A stretch of DNA of 64,000 nucleotides from Gnetum montanum (Eukaryota; Streptophyta; Gnetopsida; Gnetales; Gnetaceae): NCBI GenBank assembly GCA_015680685.1, contig MNCI01020127.1, forward strand, positions 907,347 through 971,346. The letters run 5' to 3'. Position numbers and translations under genes: made by a program. Under the pieces are notes generated by a model. That model did no database searches, was not told the DNA's origin, and saw nothing but the letters and a program-made list of their open reading frames with translations. Position 1 is the stretch's first letter. Each line of letters starts with the position of its first letter. Shown here in pieces: positions 24,193-36,106 of this stretch.

Positions 24193-26249
24193 TACCCCCA
24201 CAATTAAATAACAACTTGTCCTCGAGTCAAAGAAAGTGAGGAACAAGCTCAATTGATTACACAGTGGATAGGTATGGGATTATTGACTGACTAGAAATTT
24301 ATTCATGTAGCAATGGAGAATTGAATATGAAAAAATTGGAACACAGACACAAAATTACAAAATTTATTGGAACTCATGTGGTTCCTAGTGGCAGTGGCTC
24401 CTCCATGGGTGCCTTTCCTTTGTCCTACATGCGAGGCTTCTGAGATTGATAATGTTGAAGAAGCACCTGACGTTTCTCCTCTTCTATCCAAGGATTATAA
24501 GTCATCCATGCTGATGTTCCAATGTTTGATGGAGTCGTCACTTCCCATGGACACAATAGCTGTGGGAACACTTGATTAGCCTTGACATGCCATGCCGCAA
24601 ATAGCTGTTGTTTCTCTTCATAGGCTCGGGCCCTAACCTCTCCACCTTTTTCTTGGCTAGATTGTGCAGTGACAGGAGTTCCTTGATGGATGCTAAATTA
24701 TTGTGCCTCCTGCTTAGCATGTTCTACATGAGGTCCTTGACTTCTACCTCCCCTTGGGCATTTAGTTGCACCTTGAGAAGGTCCTCCTTATTGTCCTCTT
24801 TTAGGGGCCATCTATAATCACACAAAGATCAATTATTAGTAAGGTTATTGAAAGAAGTTCAATTATTTCATACCTTACTTATTACCTTTAGTAAATCTTG
24901 AATTCGTTGCTTAGTGTGATTTTAGAGTTAGAAATTTTTTTTCAAGGAAGTTGCCCTAAAAGTTTAATGTCAGACCTAGTTTGTTTAGGTGACACATCAA
25001 AGGACATGTAATGGTTTTGAGGAACATTTGATAAAATGATGACAAAGGAAAGAATGGATTTGGCAATGAAGTACTTGGAGGGTACAAAATGATGTGGTGA
25101 TGTGCAAAAAGTACAAATTACAAAAGTCACGCATGTGGGTCCTGCCCAAAGCAGGTTCCAACCTATAATGCCCTTGCGTAACCACACCTTAAAATGTCCA
25201 TAGCCACTAGAATGGTAAATGTAATCTACACCAATGCAACAAAACACACACATGTTGATACTACTATGATGAGGTATGCATTCAATGCTACACAAAACAC
25301 GAGTCACAAATACATGAACAACAAGATGAGGCAAATTGTAGAAGAGATTGCAGAGATTGGGACATGAGGTAACTGACCCAGGGCACAATGAATCTTGAGT
25401 GTAAGACGTGATTAATGTGTCATTAGCCCATCACTTCAAAATCAAGACCAAGTCCATTCCTTCAATCAGTAACATCGCATTTTTTCATCCCATAGTGGAC
25501 ATTCATAAGAGGATCATGACAGCAAGGTGTACGATCACTTGGCATTTCGTTCAAGAGAGGAGTGATTTGAAATTGCTTGTGGCACTTTGGTCTTGATCTT
25601 TTCTTTTTCTTTTTGTGTGGCCACTTTAGCACACTCTTCTTGCTCTCTTTTCTTTTTCTTTTTTGAATGCTTAATCCAGAGAAGCCACCTACCTTCAAGC
25701 ATGGATGCATGTCTTTCTAGTGGGACACCCTAGAATAGCATTGGGTTTCTTGAGCGAGTGCCTTTATTACTCTTACTTCCATTTTTTGTTAGATCTACAA
25801 GGATCTTAGTACACATAGGCTGCATGGTAACTCCTACAGATGTCACCAAAGAGAATCCACAAGTTCCCTTAATGTCACACCCTAGTCATTCCCTCTTGGT
25901 CCATCCTTCTTCGTTCTAGGTACAATGAGCACATGATTACTTTAAGTTTTAATGTTGTCAAGAATATCATCATACCCAGATTAGAACCTCTTATTAATAG
26001 AATGGATGGGTGGATGTGATGGGCTTGCTATCCAAGTAATTAGTCACCTAAGACTTGATAGCATAGAACAACGCCTCAACCAATGAGTCACATGAGTGTT
26101 TTATTCATAGATGAGATTACCCATAAAAAGATAAAAAGATAAAATAATAAATAAAAATATAAAACAACAAATTGAAAGATGGAAAATTGGAAAACAAAAA
26201 ATTGTAGAATTAAAGAAAAGGAAAAACATTTATTAATTCTATTTGTTAG
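24193..26249 (-). other. 3' noncoding interior of element E
   Basis: Begins (minus-strand 3' end) with TACCCCCACAATT, the polypurine tract complement, preceded in sense by GAGGACAAG. It carries the shared blocks at 25117-25155 (complement of the GCTTTGGG block) and 25694-25732. The open frames at 24303-24817 and 24942-25388 show no recognisable family and are not conserved in the sister elements. Confidence 0.65.
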
Positions 26250-28280
26250 AAAGGGGGATATCCCCCATAACTAAACTTTTGATCATAGCAAGAATTAATA
26301 AATGGAAGGGTTCGATCCATGCATTTTGGAAATATTGGGACCTGGTCATATCCAAACCACTGGGTGTCTTTTGATGTCATGATTGAAATGTACCCAAATT
26401 GGGGTGCACACACTGTATTAAAGTTGACATAGTGGGGCAAGTTAGAAGATGAGTTTAATTGATACGGAGTTGACCCACTATGGCACCCTTGATCGTAAAA
26501 GGGTATGCAAGGATCGATATGTCTCCCTATGTGGCTATATTCATTGGGCCGCATGGTTGTTGGGGTATTGATTGGTGGCCCTGATAAGGTAACATGAGGC
26601 GTTGGGTTTGAGGAGAAAGATGCATCATAGTGTTAAACTTGTGCTGAGTGGGAGGATGCAGTGGTCTCAAAATTGTGCTATCCCTTTTAACAGTCATGTC
26701 TAAATAAGAGATGCCTTCAATGTTGTGGAGGGTTCCCACTGTTATTGTTAGTAGCAACATAAGTAACATTCGTGGGTTGATGCTGTGGTGCAAACCCTTC
26801 AGGTACAATTGGTGGCAATGTAGAAGGAGGTGAAGTATAAGAATATTGAGGGTGAGGAGAAGTGTAAGGCACATGAGGTGGTGATCATGTTGGAAAGGAT
26901 ATGGGTTGATAGTATTTAGGAGAATGATAACAATGTGGTGAGATAGAGGATGTTGACCTAGTTGGGGTAATAGGATGTTGAACCTGATAAGCGCTTGGGT
27001 TCGGATGATATGAAGGGTGTGACCAGTTTGGGGGTGGCCTCCCCCATAATTGGGATCTTTGCCACTATGATTGAACATAGTATTTTTGTACGAACTCTGG
27101 ATGTAACATTCTTCCCCAATGCTCATGTAAATATGACAGGATCGGGCATTATCCTTTGGGGTGATCGTACAGGCAAAGGTTACATTGATATGTATGATTA
27201 GCAGTTGAGTTCTTATTCTCTTCAACCCTTCTTTCTGATTGTCTATGGGTTTTCTGTCCTATTTCTTGGTTTTTCATGATTCTACCTCTAATAATGTTGG
27301 TATATTATCCACATTTTTCATGCATCCATTCTGTCATCTTATTGATCTTTGCCTCAATTTCATCTAATGATTGTAGTATTGGCAAAGATAATTCCACCTC
27401 CTTGAGGTGAGTTGATTTCTCCTCTTCATGATCATGGACCTTTGCTAATTCAAGATTTTGGTCCCGTTGAGAGCTTTTAACATTCTCCCATTTAGCCATC
27501 TCTCCTTCTTCTTTTCCTATCTGTGTAATAAGCTCATGGAATTAGTGGGTTTGTAGTTCGAATAGTTGACCTGGGGCATACATCCCTAGGGTCTCGCTTG
27601 TCTCGTTACAGAGCCCATCTATGATGTGGTACATTAGCCTTTCCTTGGAGAATCCATGGCCTAGGCAGTTGTTTAACAATGCATAATATGTTTCTAAGGT
27701 CATGTCCAAGGGTTCATGTTGTGCTTGTTTCCATTCTTGGATGTCTCCTCAAGGCTGACACTCTCGCATAGGTTTGATATCTTTCATTAAAGAGTTCTAC
27801 CATTGTTGGCCAACGTCGAATTGATTTTGGTCTTAAGGACCTGTACCATACTTTTGCTTGGTCAACAAGTGTCACAAGAAAGAGCTTAAGTTTTTACCAT
27901 CCATTATCAATGTTGTTCCATGCACAGGCATCGTAGAAAGCTTGTAAATGTTGTTGTGGATCTAAATCATAGCCTCCTAAAAACTTGGAAAAGTTTTTTA
28001 AATCGAGCTTGGGTAGACGGCTTTCCTTGCGATGCCTACAAGATATGCAAATAGCCTCTTGTATATGCATTAGGCTCTTAGTGGCCAACAGGGGTTCATC
28101 GTCACTAGGTAGATTATGAGTTTGTAAGTTGGCACGATGTTGTCTTTGTTTATGTACATAGGAGACCCCTGCATCAGATTGAGTACTCCAAACTTCGTCT
28201 TCATCATCATATAATTCATTGGTTCTCCAATGAATTTCCTTACTGGTTGTTGCGTTATCATAGTCTTGTGAGAGAGACAT
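26250..28280 (-). pseudogene. gag pseudogene of element E
   Basis: The minus-strand ATG at 28280 opens 128 codons (to 27894) that run into the gag core with GGYDLDPQQHLQAFYDAC. The homology continues after a TGG-stop sequence through KVWYRSLRP near 27840. At about 27300-27500 lies a conserved helical segment, and at about 26250-27230 a Pro/Tyr/His-rich tail. The serine/Arg-Asp segment present in A, B and C is missing here: the frame goes from the N terminus to the DDEPLLATKSLM motif directly. Stops and frameshifts make it a pseudogene. Confidence 0.8.
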
Positions 28281-28393
28281 TGTTGTGAATTTGTGTGTGA
28301 CTTATTTGCAATTACTTCTTTTTGAAATATATATCATCAAGGCTTCGTTACAAGAATCTTGGATGATGTAACTAGTCTAAATAACTAGCATCG

Positions 28394-28411
28394 TCCCCAA
28401 CAATGATGCCA
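28394..28411 (-). other. primer-binding site of element E (tRNA-Asp type)
   Basis: Minus strand TGGCATCATTGTTGGGGA, one base after the LTR end. It differs from the tRNA-Asp complement only by transitions at C/G positions, as expected for decay of methylated cytosines. Confidence 0.8.
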
Positions 28412-28412
28412 A

Positions 28413-29385
28413 TGATGAGTGGCGAGGTACCCCTACACTCAACCATACGAATATGAGTGTTCACACATGATCCGGTCGAACTTCGCAGACGGGCTAGTTG
28501 TGGTATCTAGATAGTTACTCGTTGATCGCAATTCGCTATCTTTCCACCTAGACTAGTATTTGCTTTGTCATGTATGCTTTAGTCCAGAGTGAGGTGTATG
28601 ATGTGGTCCTAAACTAGTGATACTCCTAGAGGTAATGGAAAGTAAATTTGTTTTAACTAAGAGGGAAAGGGTGAAAAGAGTTTAAGCTAGCCTAAGTGCG
28701 ATGAGCATCCATCCCTTAATCATCCGTACACATCTTGGACCTCGTGTACTACTACTGGGATTACTAAGCACATGTCCTAGGTACGCTACTAGGATACCAA
28801 GTAGTCACACTTAAATGCTCGTGATTAAGTCGTACTCATTCCACATTTGATAATAGGGATAGGAGATGAAGGTAAAGAGATATTAAGTAAGAAAGTAATA
28901 AATAATAGTTAAAACTAAGTGAATGTTATAATGATGAAGTAATCTTGATCTTTATTGCTGGTCATGTGCGTGTCTAAGTACATCACACTCGAATAAAAGT
29001 TCCATACAATTACAATCATCACACTGCAAGCATGCACCGAGGAAAGGGTTGAGAGGAAAAACTCACAAAAATATCCTACTCTAATACTAACTTCCTATGA
29101 CTTTCCCGTATGCCCAATTGTGTATTTATAGGCTCACACAGGAACCATGATATTGCGTATTCAATATCGCTAGCCAGGCCGCGATATTGCATACCCGATA
29201 TCGAGGGTCCGATATCAGGACTCATCAGATATCAAGGATCCGATAGCAAGGGTTCGATAATAGGAGTCCAATATCAGCACTTGGTTAATAAGGGTCTGAT
29301 ATCAGCACCTAGTTAACAAGCAGTCGATATCAGCACCTGGTTAACAAGGGTCTAATATCAGCACCTAACAAACCACAATTCATCA
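28413..29385 (-). repeat. 5' LTR of element E
   Basis: 973 bp, paired with 23234-24192. The 28-bp unit array is at 29266-29368, followed in sense by GATATC-rich U3 and the TATA box near 29125. The hairpin loop word has decayed (GCATACATG instead of AACCATACG), while the downstream CGTATGGTT is kept. Confidence 0.92.
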
Positions 29386-29390
29386 ACATG

Positions 29391-29650
29391 CAAATTCTTC
29401 ACAAAGAAGGAGATAACGACTTAAAGCACCTGTCATTGTCCAACATCTATAATACTCTTTAAAAAATCCACCAAGACACATAGTCAAGTTAAAACTTTAT
29501 AACTCGATGTTACACCTACCAATATCAAACCTATAAATCAAAAACCTTACCACTACATTAACCTATAATACATTGAATAGAAGCCATAGAGAGAAAGAAG
29601 ATATGAATTTAAAAAAGATAAGTCTTAAAATATTTTTTAATATGGAGGGG
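29391..29650. other. unassigned right flank of element E
   Basis: About 260 bases of AT-rich sequence, continuous in composition with 23076-23233. No gene, tRNA or repeat recognised. Confidence 0.4.
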
Positions 29651-31059
29651 TGTCAAACCCCGAAAATAAGTTTTATTAATATTAAAAGTATATCAATTAC
29701 AGTAACCTAAATAAGTCACAGGGTTAAGGGGAAGGGGAAGCTGACATAACTGTGAATGAGACTCAAGAACAACCTTATAAATAAACGATTATAAAGGAGG
29801 AAACCTGATCTGGGGCACTACCAATCGTCCACACAAACTAACTCGTTACAAGAGAGAATGACATAAAATTAGATGAGGCAAAAAGCTCTCAGTTAAGGAC
29901 AGAGAGAGTTCCAATGGTGACTCCACACAATAGAAAAGGAAAGCTTCCTTGTAGAGATTACTGATGATGAGTGTTGCTGGAATGCACAAGTCTTTCCCAA
30001 GGCTATAGGAGATGAACCAACTGATGACTATCTAAATTGAACTTGGATGCTTGAGATGTGAGTTGGAAATTGTATTGACCTAAATTATCGGTGTAAGGCT
30101 GGAAGGGAAAACAAACACCAAAAAGATCGTTGGGCAGACACAGCTGACCCTGCCTTCGCCCAAGGGCAAGCTAGAAAAGAAAACGAAGGCAGAGTGCCTT
30201 GGATGGTCTGCACAAAAATCAACCAAGGACTTCCTCGAGTGTAAACTACAGCTTGCGCTGGGGTTATCATAAATGATGTTTTAAAACATAAACAGTGTAC
30301 ACGAAACGTAAACAGAAACGTATGCAGAACAGTATTGCAAACAAAACGTAAACTGAATGCAAAACAGAGTAAACAATATAATGGCTGGCAAAATGAACTG
30401 TACTGTATTGCTTAGAAAAGATGTGCACCGGTCAAAGCGTAGTTGCAGGTGTAGATGGCAAGTCAAGCGCCAAGCCTAGGGGTGATGTGATGTATTTCAG
30501 AAGTGCTTGGATGCTAGGAGTCAAGTGTGCCTGAATGCCCAAGGATTGCTGGTCTGAGTTTCCTAAGCCGTCAACCTTCAAAATTGCCAACCTTCCCAAA
30601 ATTACCCCTGGTTTATGTGAATTGATAGGGTATTTATAAGGCTTGGCTAGGTTCGGGCACGGAATCCATGGATAGTATCAACGGTCGAGAGATGAGAGGA
30701 AAACGGATCGTGTGACACGTGTCCGATGGACAGCTGTGTGTGAGTTGGTCGTGTGTAGGCAAGCTACGTTTTTTACCAAACACATTGTATCTTACAATGT
30801 GCGTTGGTTTACTCAAGCTAGTTCACGCCCACAGATTGGAGCGTAAGGATTTGACAAGCTCACAAATGGTGAAAATTTACAAAAAAAATCAAGAGGGATT
30901 GACTCCGACTCGCTTGAAACTTCTGGATTTCTAACTTGACTGCTACAGGATGTCAATTCGAGTGCTTCCGTGGCTATTTGAGGCATCTCTGCCTAATCAG
31001 AACTTCCAGCGTGACTTGATTTAGTCGCAATGTATCCTTAGCGTGTGCACGTTGCACTC

Positions 31060-31680
31060 ACGCTACAGCGTGACTTTAGCGTGACCTCAGTGTGAGTGAG
31101 CAAAGACTTGCAATTTTTCATCAAATTTTAAATTTTGAAGCCTGATTCTTGAAGTGTAAGGATTGCCTGACTGTGATTGATGAATTGAGCCTGAAAGTGC
31201 CTTATTTTGAGCCACTTTTGGGTAGGTCACGCTAGACTCACGCTGCCAGTGTGACCTAACTTGAACTTGCAATTTTGAGCTGAAATCTGGCATTCTAGAG
31301 GTTGTTGACGATGAATCCTGAGGATGACTTGCACTTTGGAAATCCAGTCGTTTTGACTCAGTTTGGAGGCTGTGAAAGTTGGTCACGCTGGACTCATGCT
31401 GCCAACGTGACCACAGCGTGTGTTCAATTTGGCTCGTAATTTGAATTCTGGATGCTGAAACCTGGAGTGGACATCAGTGGTCGTTGAGGATAGGTTGCAC
31501 TCTCAGATTGGACCATCTTTGACTTGATNTGTTGAGGATAGGTTGCACTCTCAGATTGGACCATCTTTGACTTGATTTTGAAGTTGTTGGAGTTGGCCAC
31601 GTTGAGGGCAAGCTAGCTTGACAGCGTGAGCAAGCTGGCTTGAGCAAGCTGGGCATGAGTTCCATGCCTTAGTCAAGTTT
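31060..31680. repeat. diverged tandem repeat, about 155-167 bp unit, CGTGA-rich
   Basis: The word pair TCACGCTgGACTCaCGCTGCC recurs near 31224 and 31380, with related CACGCTACAGCGTGAC at 31068 and GGCCACGTTGAG at 31596. Between them the order CTTGCAAtTTTgA, CTGAAAcCTGG and GACTTGcACT repeats. Many words are arranged as inverted pairs (TCACGCT and AGCGTGA). Confidence 0.7.
31483..31576. repeat. 46-bp perfect duplication across a single N (probable assembly artefact)
   Basis: 31483-31528 and 31531-31576 are identical, separated only by N (31529) and one T. A perfect copy on either side of an inserted N is typical of two overlapping contig ends that were joined without being merged. Confidence 0.85.
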
Positions 31681-33189
31681 TACCTCCCAAATGCCGGAAA
31701 GGGCTTGAGTCGTTCTCGTTTCAAAGTGTTAGGCTGAAATTAGTGGTGTTTCATAAATGAATGAGGCAAAAGATCTACAACTTCTCCAACCTGGTAAGCA
31801 GACATTTATTAGAATAATCTGTCCTTTGAAATATAACATTGCATCTTCACTTCTAAATATAATATAAAATAGTAGGCCTAATAACTTCCTACAGAAAATT
31901 GAGATCAGTAAAAGTAATGTTCAAAAAGCTAAATATGGCATCATCTTGAGATAGCTTGTATGATGGAAAAACTTTGGAAACCCACTCCCACACATGCTAA
32001 GCAAAGTGACAATGCAAGAAACACATGGACAAAGTCATCTTGTCCACCACAGAGGGCAATTGGGATTGGGAATCCCCAGATATTCTAAACATTTACCAAT
32101 AAGTAGACCATGGTGGAGGAGACACCAGAGGAACTGCTTAATTTTGGAGAGGGTCGGAAGTTTCCAACTACGTTGGAAGAGGGATCCAAAATGTTACTGA
32201 CTCTTGTTTGTGCCAAGACTTATTGCAGCGTTGAATGACCTCGAATGGGTCGTGCATAAGGTGAAAGGGGATAGATGGTCGGTAGGGCAAGAGTTTAACC
32301 CCATTAAGCCATTGAAGGCCATGAAAAGGGCTTTGCACTGTAACATCAAGTTGCCAATGACCGTGAAGAAAGGAGTAAATCTAAATTAGGCAATGGTTCA
32401 TTGCATCCGACTTCCCATACAAATTATTAAACTCTACCCGCGAAATCCAATGACTAGCCAGCCTAAGACAATTCAAGGAAATGACACATTTCCGATACCA
32501 AGAGGTAGCCACCTTAGCATTTGTGATGGCAAGGGGAGCAAGTGACAGAGGTAACCACCACGAACACAATCTAGAGAGGGTAGTAGGGTTGATTTTGACG
32601 TTAGTCCAGTCTATGTAACTGTGTAGAATTTGCCAGGCCCTCCAGATGCTTTTGAAAACATGAGATCCAGGAAGAATGATAGTGAGGGGAAAAAAGATCT
32701 AATTGACAAAATGATGCCTTTTTAGAAGGGCTTGTTTTTAGGAAATGCTTGATGAAGCCTTAATTGGAGGAGGGTCCCAATAATATCTGAGGCATCTAAA
32801 TGTTGTACCAATCACTTAGCAACCACAGTAATTCCCTGCTTAAAGGAATTCAAAAAACCTAAGCCACCATTATTCTTGGGGAGAGTAATAATATTCCAAG
32901 CTACTTGATGAAATCCTTTCTGAGAATCTTTGGAGGACCACATAAAGTCATGAAATAACCATTCTAGCTTCTAGTAGGCAGCTTGGGAGGGGGCCCAACA
33001 TGAAGAGTAATACACATGGGTTGATGCACATATGGACTTACATACGAGGTATTTATCTGTGAGTGTTAGGGGTTTAGTCTTCCATTTGTCAAGTTTCTTT
33101 TGAATCCAACAAATAACCTGCTCCCAGAGAATAGAGGTTGAACCTTTAAAATGAAAAGGGATTCCCAGAATCTTAATGATGTCTTGATC

Positions 33190-34420
33190 TTAAAGCCACT
33201 TCCAGTTATAGTTGGTCACATGTTTGTAATTGCCAATAAAGCTATAAACAAAGGATTTATTCCAATTTATAGTGGAGCCTGAGGGTGTGCAATATTGCTC
33301 CACCCTTGATAAGAGGCAGTGCAAATTGACGGCTGTGTTTTGAACTAGAAAAAAAGAGTCATCGACAAAGTGCATATTGAGAAGCTATTGTTGAGAGGAA
33401 GAAAGACAGACCCCTGTGAGAACTTTAGTTTGAATGTCCAGGTTAATCTAATGACAAAGAAAGTCTGTTGCGATGATAAAGAGATAGGGGGCGAGAGGAC
33501 AACCTTGCTGCACTAACCTATGTATTGGAAAGGAAGAGGTAATGTCGAAGGTAGTGGCTATTCTTGTGGTAGCATTTGAGAATAAGCATTTCACCATATG
33601 CAAGAACTTAGGTCCAAAACCAAGTTTGGTCATGGTCTACAAGATAAAGTCCCACTTTATGTTATCATAAGCCTTAGCGTAATCAAGTTTCACTAGGAGA
33701 ATATCTTATCCATCATCCTCAGCCCAGTTGAGACCTTCCCACACTGTAACCACATTGTCTAAAATATATCTACCAAGAACAAATCTTGTTTGCTAGGGAG
33801 ATATGATCTGGCCAAGAATGTTTTTTCAGCCATAAGGCTAGGCACTTGGCCCAAACTTTATACACCACATTGAGAAGAGTTATGGGACACCAATTGGAGA
33901 TATCGATAAGATCCCCAAACTTCGGGAGAAGACAAATTACCCCTTGATTTAGATTGGACCCGAGGGAACTAATTAAGATAGCCTCATTAATGACCTGCAA
34001 AAGATCATTTCCCATCAAATCCCAATGATTTTGAAAAAATTCCACAGGGAAACCATCCTAACCATGATCCTTTACCCAACTTAACTTGGAACAGGCCACT
34101 TGTAGCTCCACCAAAGTGATATCAGCGTCAAGACTTTGCAACATAGTGGAATTGATAAGGCAAGAATAATTGGGGTTGGCAGCCTTGAACGAAGAGATGT
34201 CCATTGGGGTAGCTGCAAAAAGGATTTCATAGTGGTTCTTGAGAAAAGAGAGGATACTATTGTGGTCAATAATGGTGGTACCATCACTAAAGATTTTGTC
34301 TATAGAATGCGAAGGGGAAGCAGTATTGAGATACTTAAAAAATTCCTTACAATGTTTATCTTGAATATTTAACCAAGTGAGCCGACTTTTAATTAGGGCA
34401 CTTTGTGCTCGATACACATC
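33190..34420 (-). pseudogene. LINE reverse transcriptase pseudogene
   Basis: The segments appear in L1 order. CLLPKFGDLIDISNWCPITL (the LIPK...FRPISL motif) lies at about 33950-33870. VQQGCPLAPYLF (QGDPLSPYLF motif) lies at about 33510. HFVDDSFFLV (the FADD catalytic box) is at about 33370. Reverse transcriptase would copy the LINE RNA at a nicked target. The frame shifts at least between 33770 and 33633 and between 33448 and 33375, so this copy is inactive. Confidence 0.85.
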
Positions 34421-34853
34421 CCAATGTTGAAAAGCTAATCGTGCTCTAGCTAGCTCCTCGTGAACTAGAGTGTTGAAGGGATCTTAAGCTAATCTATTAG
34501 TGAGATGTTCAATAGTGAGGTGAATTTTGTTGTATTCTTGTCTGGCACAAGTAGCCACTGCCTTACCATACGAATGAGCAAAGTTCCGCACTTGACATGA
34601 AGCGCAATGCCACCAATTAATCCAACCCACCTAATTTAAGGGCCTAGGTTCAACATTCCAAAGGTTGGATAGAAGAAGTTGGGCAACATGTGAAGAAAAA
34701 CAGTTGTTGTGTAGTCGGAAAAGATATGGAGATAGGAAGATGGTCTGATAAGGTGGCATGGTGATAAACCGTAGTAGCAAAGAAGGCTTGCTAGAAGAAA
34801 AGGGTGGAGAAATAGAACCTATCTAACCTACCGTATATGCAAGCCTGCCTAAG

Positions 34854-34917
34854 ACGGGGATTGCTCCAAGTAAATTTGTGGAGGGACGGGGATTGCTCCA
34901 AGTAAATTTGTGGAGGG
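34854..34917. repeat. 32-bp perfect tandem duplication inside the LINE
   Basis: Two identical 32-base units (34854-34885 and 34886-34917), starting ACGGGGATTGCTCC. This is either a recent local duplication or another assembly join; it shifts the endonuclease frame. Confidence 0.85.
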
Positions 34918-35265
34918 AAACGCATGCAGAGGTGTTCGACCTATCAAAAAGGTAAAACCTTATCTTAAAGGCAAACCAAGTTTGAAAAAACACCCCTCTG
35001 AGCTTATCTTGAGAGAATTTGACCATATTAAAATCACCTCTAAATATCCAAGGCACTGGGGGAAGAAAATTTGCAAGTTCTTGCCAAAGGAGAGCTCATC
35101 CTGTGGAGTCGTTTGGGGCATATATTGAGCAAATTCCAAAAGGGCCATGCAATGAGGAGAAGGTGGCCCAAGAAACTCTATGCCTAGAATCAAAACCTTA
35201 AATATGGCAAGCAAAGGTAAATTTTTCCTCAACGAGTAAAAAAGCACAATAGAAAAATCCAATTT

Positions 35266-36106
35266 TTTTATTACATCTATGTTGCAATCTCTTGAAGATC
35301 TATTTCCTGAATAGATTTCATCTTTCTAAAGAGAAGAATGATTCAAAAAGTCACTTATTCAAAAAAGTATGTTGATGCATTATTAAATTTTGCCCAAATT
35401 CCACGAAAACATCATAAAATGATCGTACAACGATATTTTATAACCAAAATCTTATGAGGTTTGCTCAAAAACTCGATGAACATAGATTATAGGAACACAA
35501 GAATAAAATTTGCAAAGTTTAATTGCAACGACTATCCTTAATTTCTGGTTAAAGACATAAAACTGCTGGAATCGAAGTTAACACCTATAAAAAATAAACC
35601 ACATAATCCTCATTGAAGATGAGATATAAGTTACAAAGATCTAAAAAAACTTTTAAAACGACTTCCTAATAATGTTAAAAGCGCATGATTCCAATTGCAA
35701 TGGCGATTTGCAATTTGTATAAATCAGCAATGCATACACGTACCTCAACGTTCTAGCTGTGCAAATTGCAGAATGCAATCATTTTACGAAAAGTTCAACG
35801 AATATGGGTGATCCAACCTGCACATTGTTTTGGATTTCATTTGTAACAAATTTGCTTCATGTCCTTGCAAAACATGGAAAAACAGTGTGCCTGACCGCCC
35901 ACGAAACATTTGATTGCAATCAATTACACACCAATATTGGTTTTTACGTGGACACAAAATAATCCAGATACCAAAGCAAATCGAAATTCACCAAAACTAT
36001 TATCATCTTGTCTTCATAAATGTGCTGCAACATAAAACTGTCTGCACAATTGCAGCAACTGAATTATCAAACACGGAAATGTAGAATAGCGTATCCAAAA
36101 TACACT
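35266..36106. other. intergenic region, 3' flank of the Peter Pan-like gene
   Basis: AT-rich, with no open frame of substance. It must contain the 3' UTR and polyadenylation site of the gene at 36107-40567, but I cannot place the site with confidence. Confidence 0.5.

Larger units (their letters stand above)
23234..29385 (-). mobile_element. LTR element E, gag-only gypsy, - strand
   Basis: LTRs of 959 and 973 bp with ends TGATGA and TCATCA, and a perfect target-site duplication ACATG (23229-23233 and 29386-29390). The minus-strand order is LTR, tRNA-Asp-type primer site (28394-28411), gag (28280 to about 26250), noncoding interior with the shared blocks (25694-25732 and 25117-25155), polypurine tract and LTR. 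No pol. By eye its LTRs are the most alike of the paired LTRs here, so it is probably among the youngest insertions. Confidence 0.93.
29651..31755 (+). repeat. unclassified repeat, possible old LTR
   Basis: Higher in G+C than its surroundings. It opens with TGTCAAACCCCGAAAATAAG, similar to LTR starts of some plant gypsy elements, and ends near GTGGTGTTTCA at about 31755, an imperfect inverted match. A TATTTATAAGG box lies at about 30630. I find no target-site duplication and no interior, so a solo LTR is only a possibility. It could also be noncoding sequence linked to the LINE at its right. Confidence 0.35.
31760..35265 (-). mobile_element. L1-type LINE, 5'-truncated, - strand
   Basis: Read on the minus strand, it carries the end of an endonuclease domain (about 35262-34820, with WIFRGDFNMV), a linker, reverse transcriptase (about 34420-33190) and a zinc-binding RT tail (about 32600-32000, with CPLCGGQDDFVHVFLA near 32055). 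The N-terminal part of the endonuclease and all of ORF1 are missing, as expected for a 5'-truncated copy. Stops and frameshifts are frequent. No clear poly(A) (poly-T on plus) is visible at the left end, so that boundary is approximate. Confidence 0.85.

Noticed and set aside
24942-25388. A 148-codon Cys/His-rich frame on the minus strand of element E
   Set aside because: It covers the conserved noncoding block and is not conserved as protein in A, B, C or G.
26527-27225. A 232-codon open frame on the minus strand
   Set aside because: It is a His/Leu-rich shadow frame of the Pro/Tyr-rich gag tail of element E; the sister element C shows the same shadow, broken, at about 14573-14842.
29651-31755. 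Confident call of a solo LTR starting TGTCAAACCCC
   Set aside because: The flanking 5-mers do not match and the 3' end is only loosely complementary to the start, so it is kept as a low-confidence repeat.
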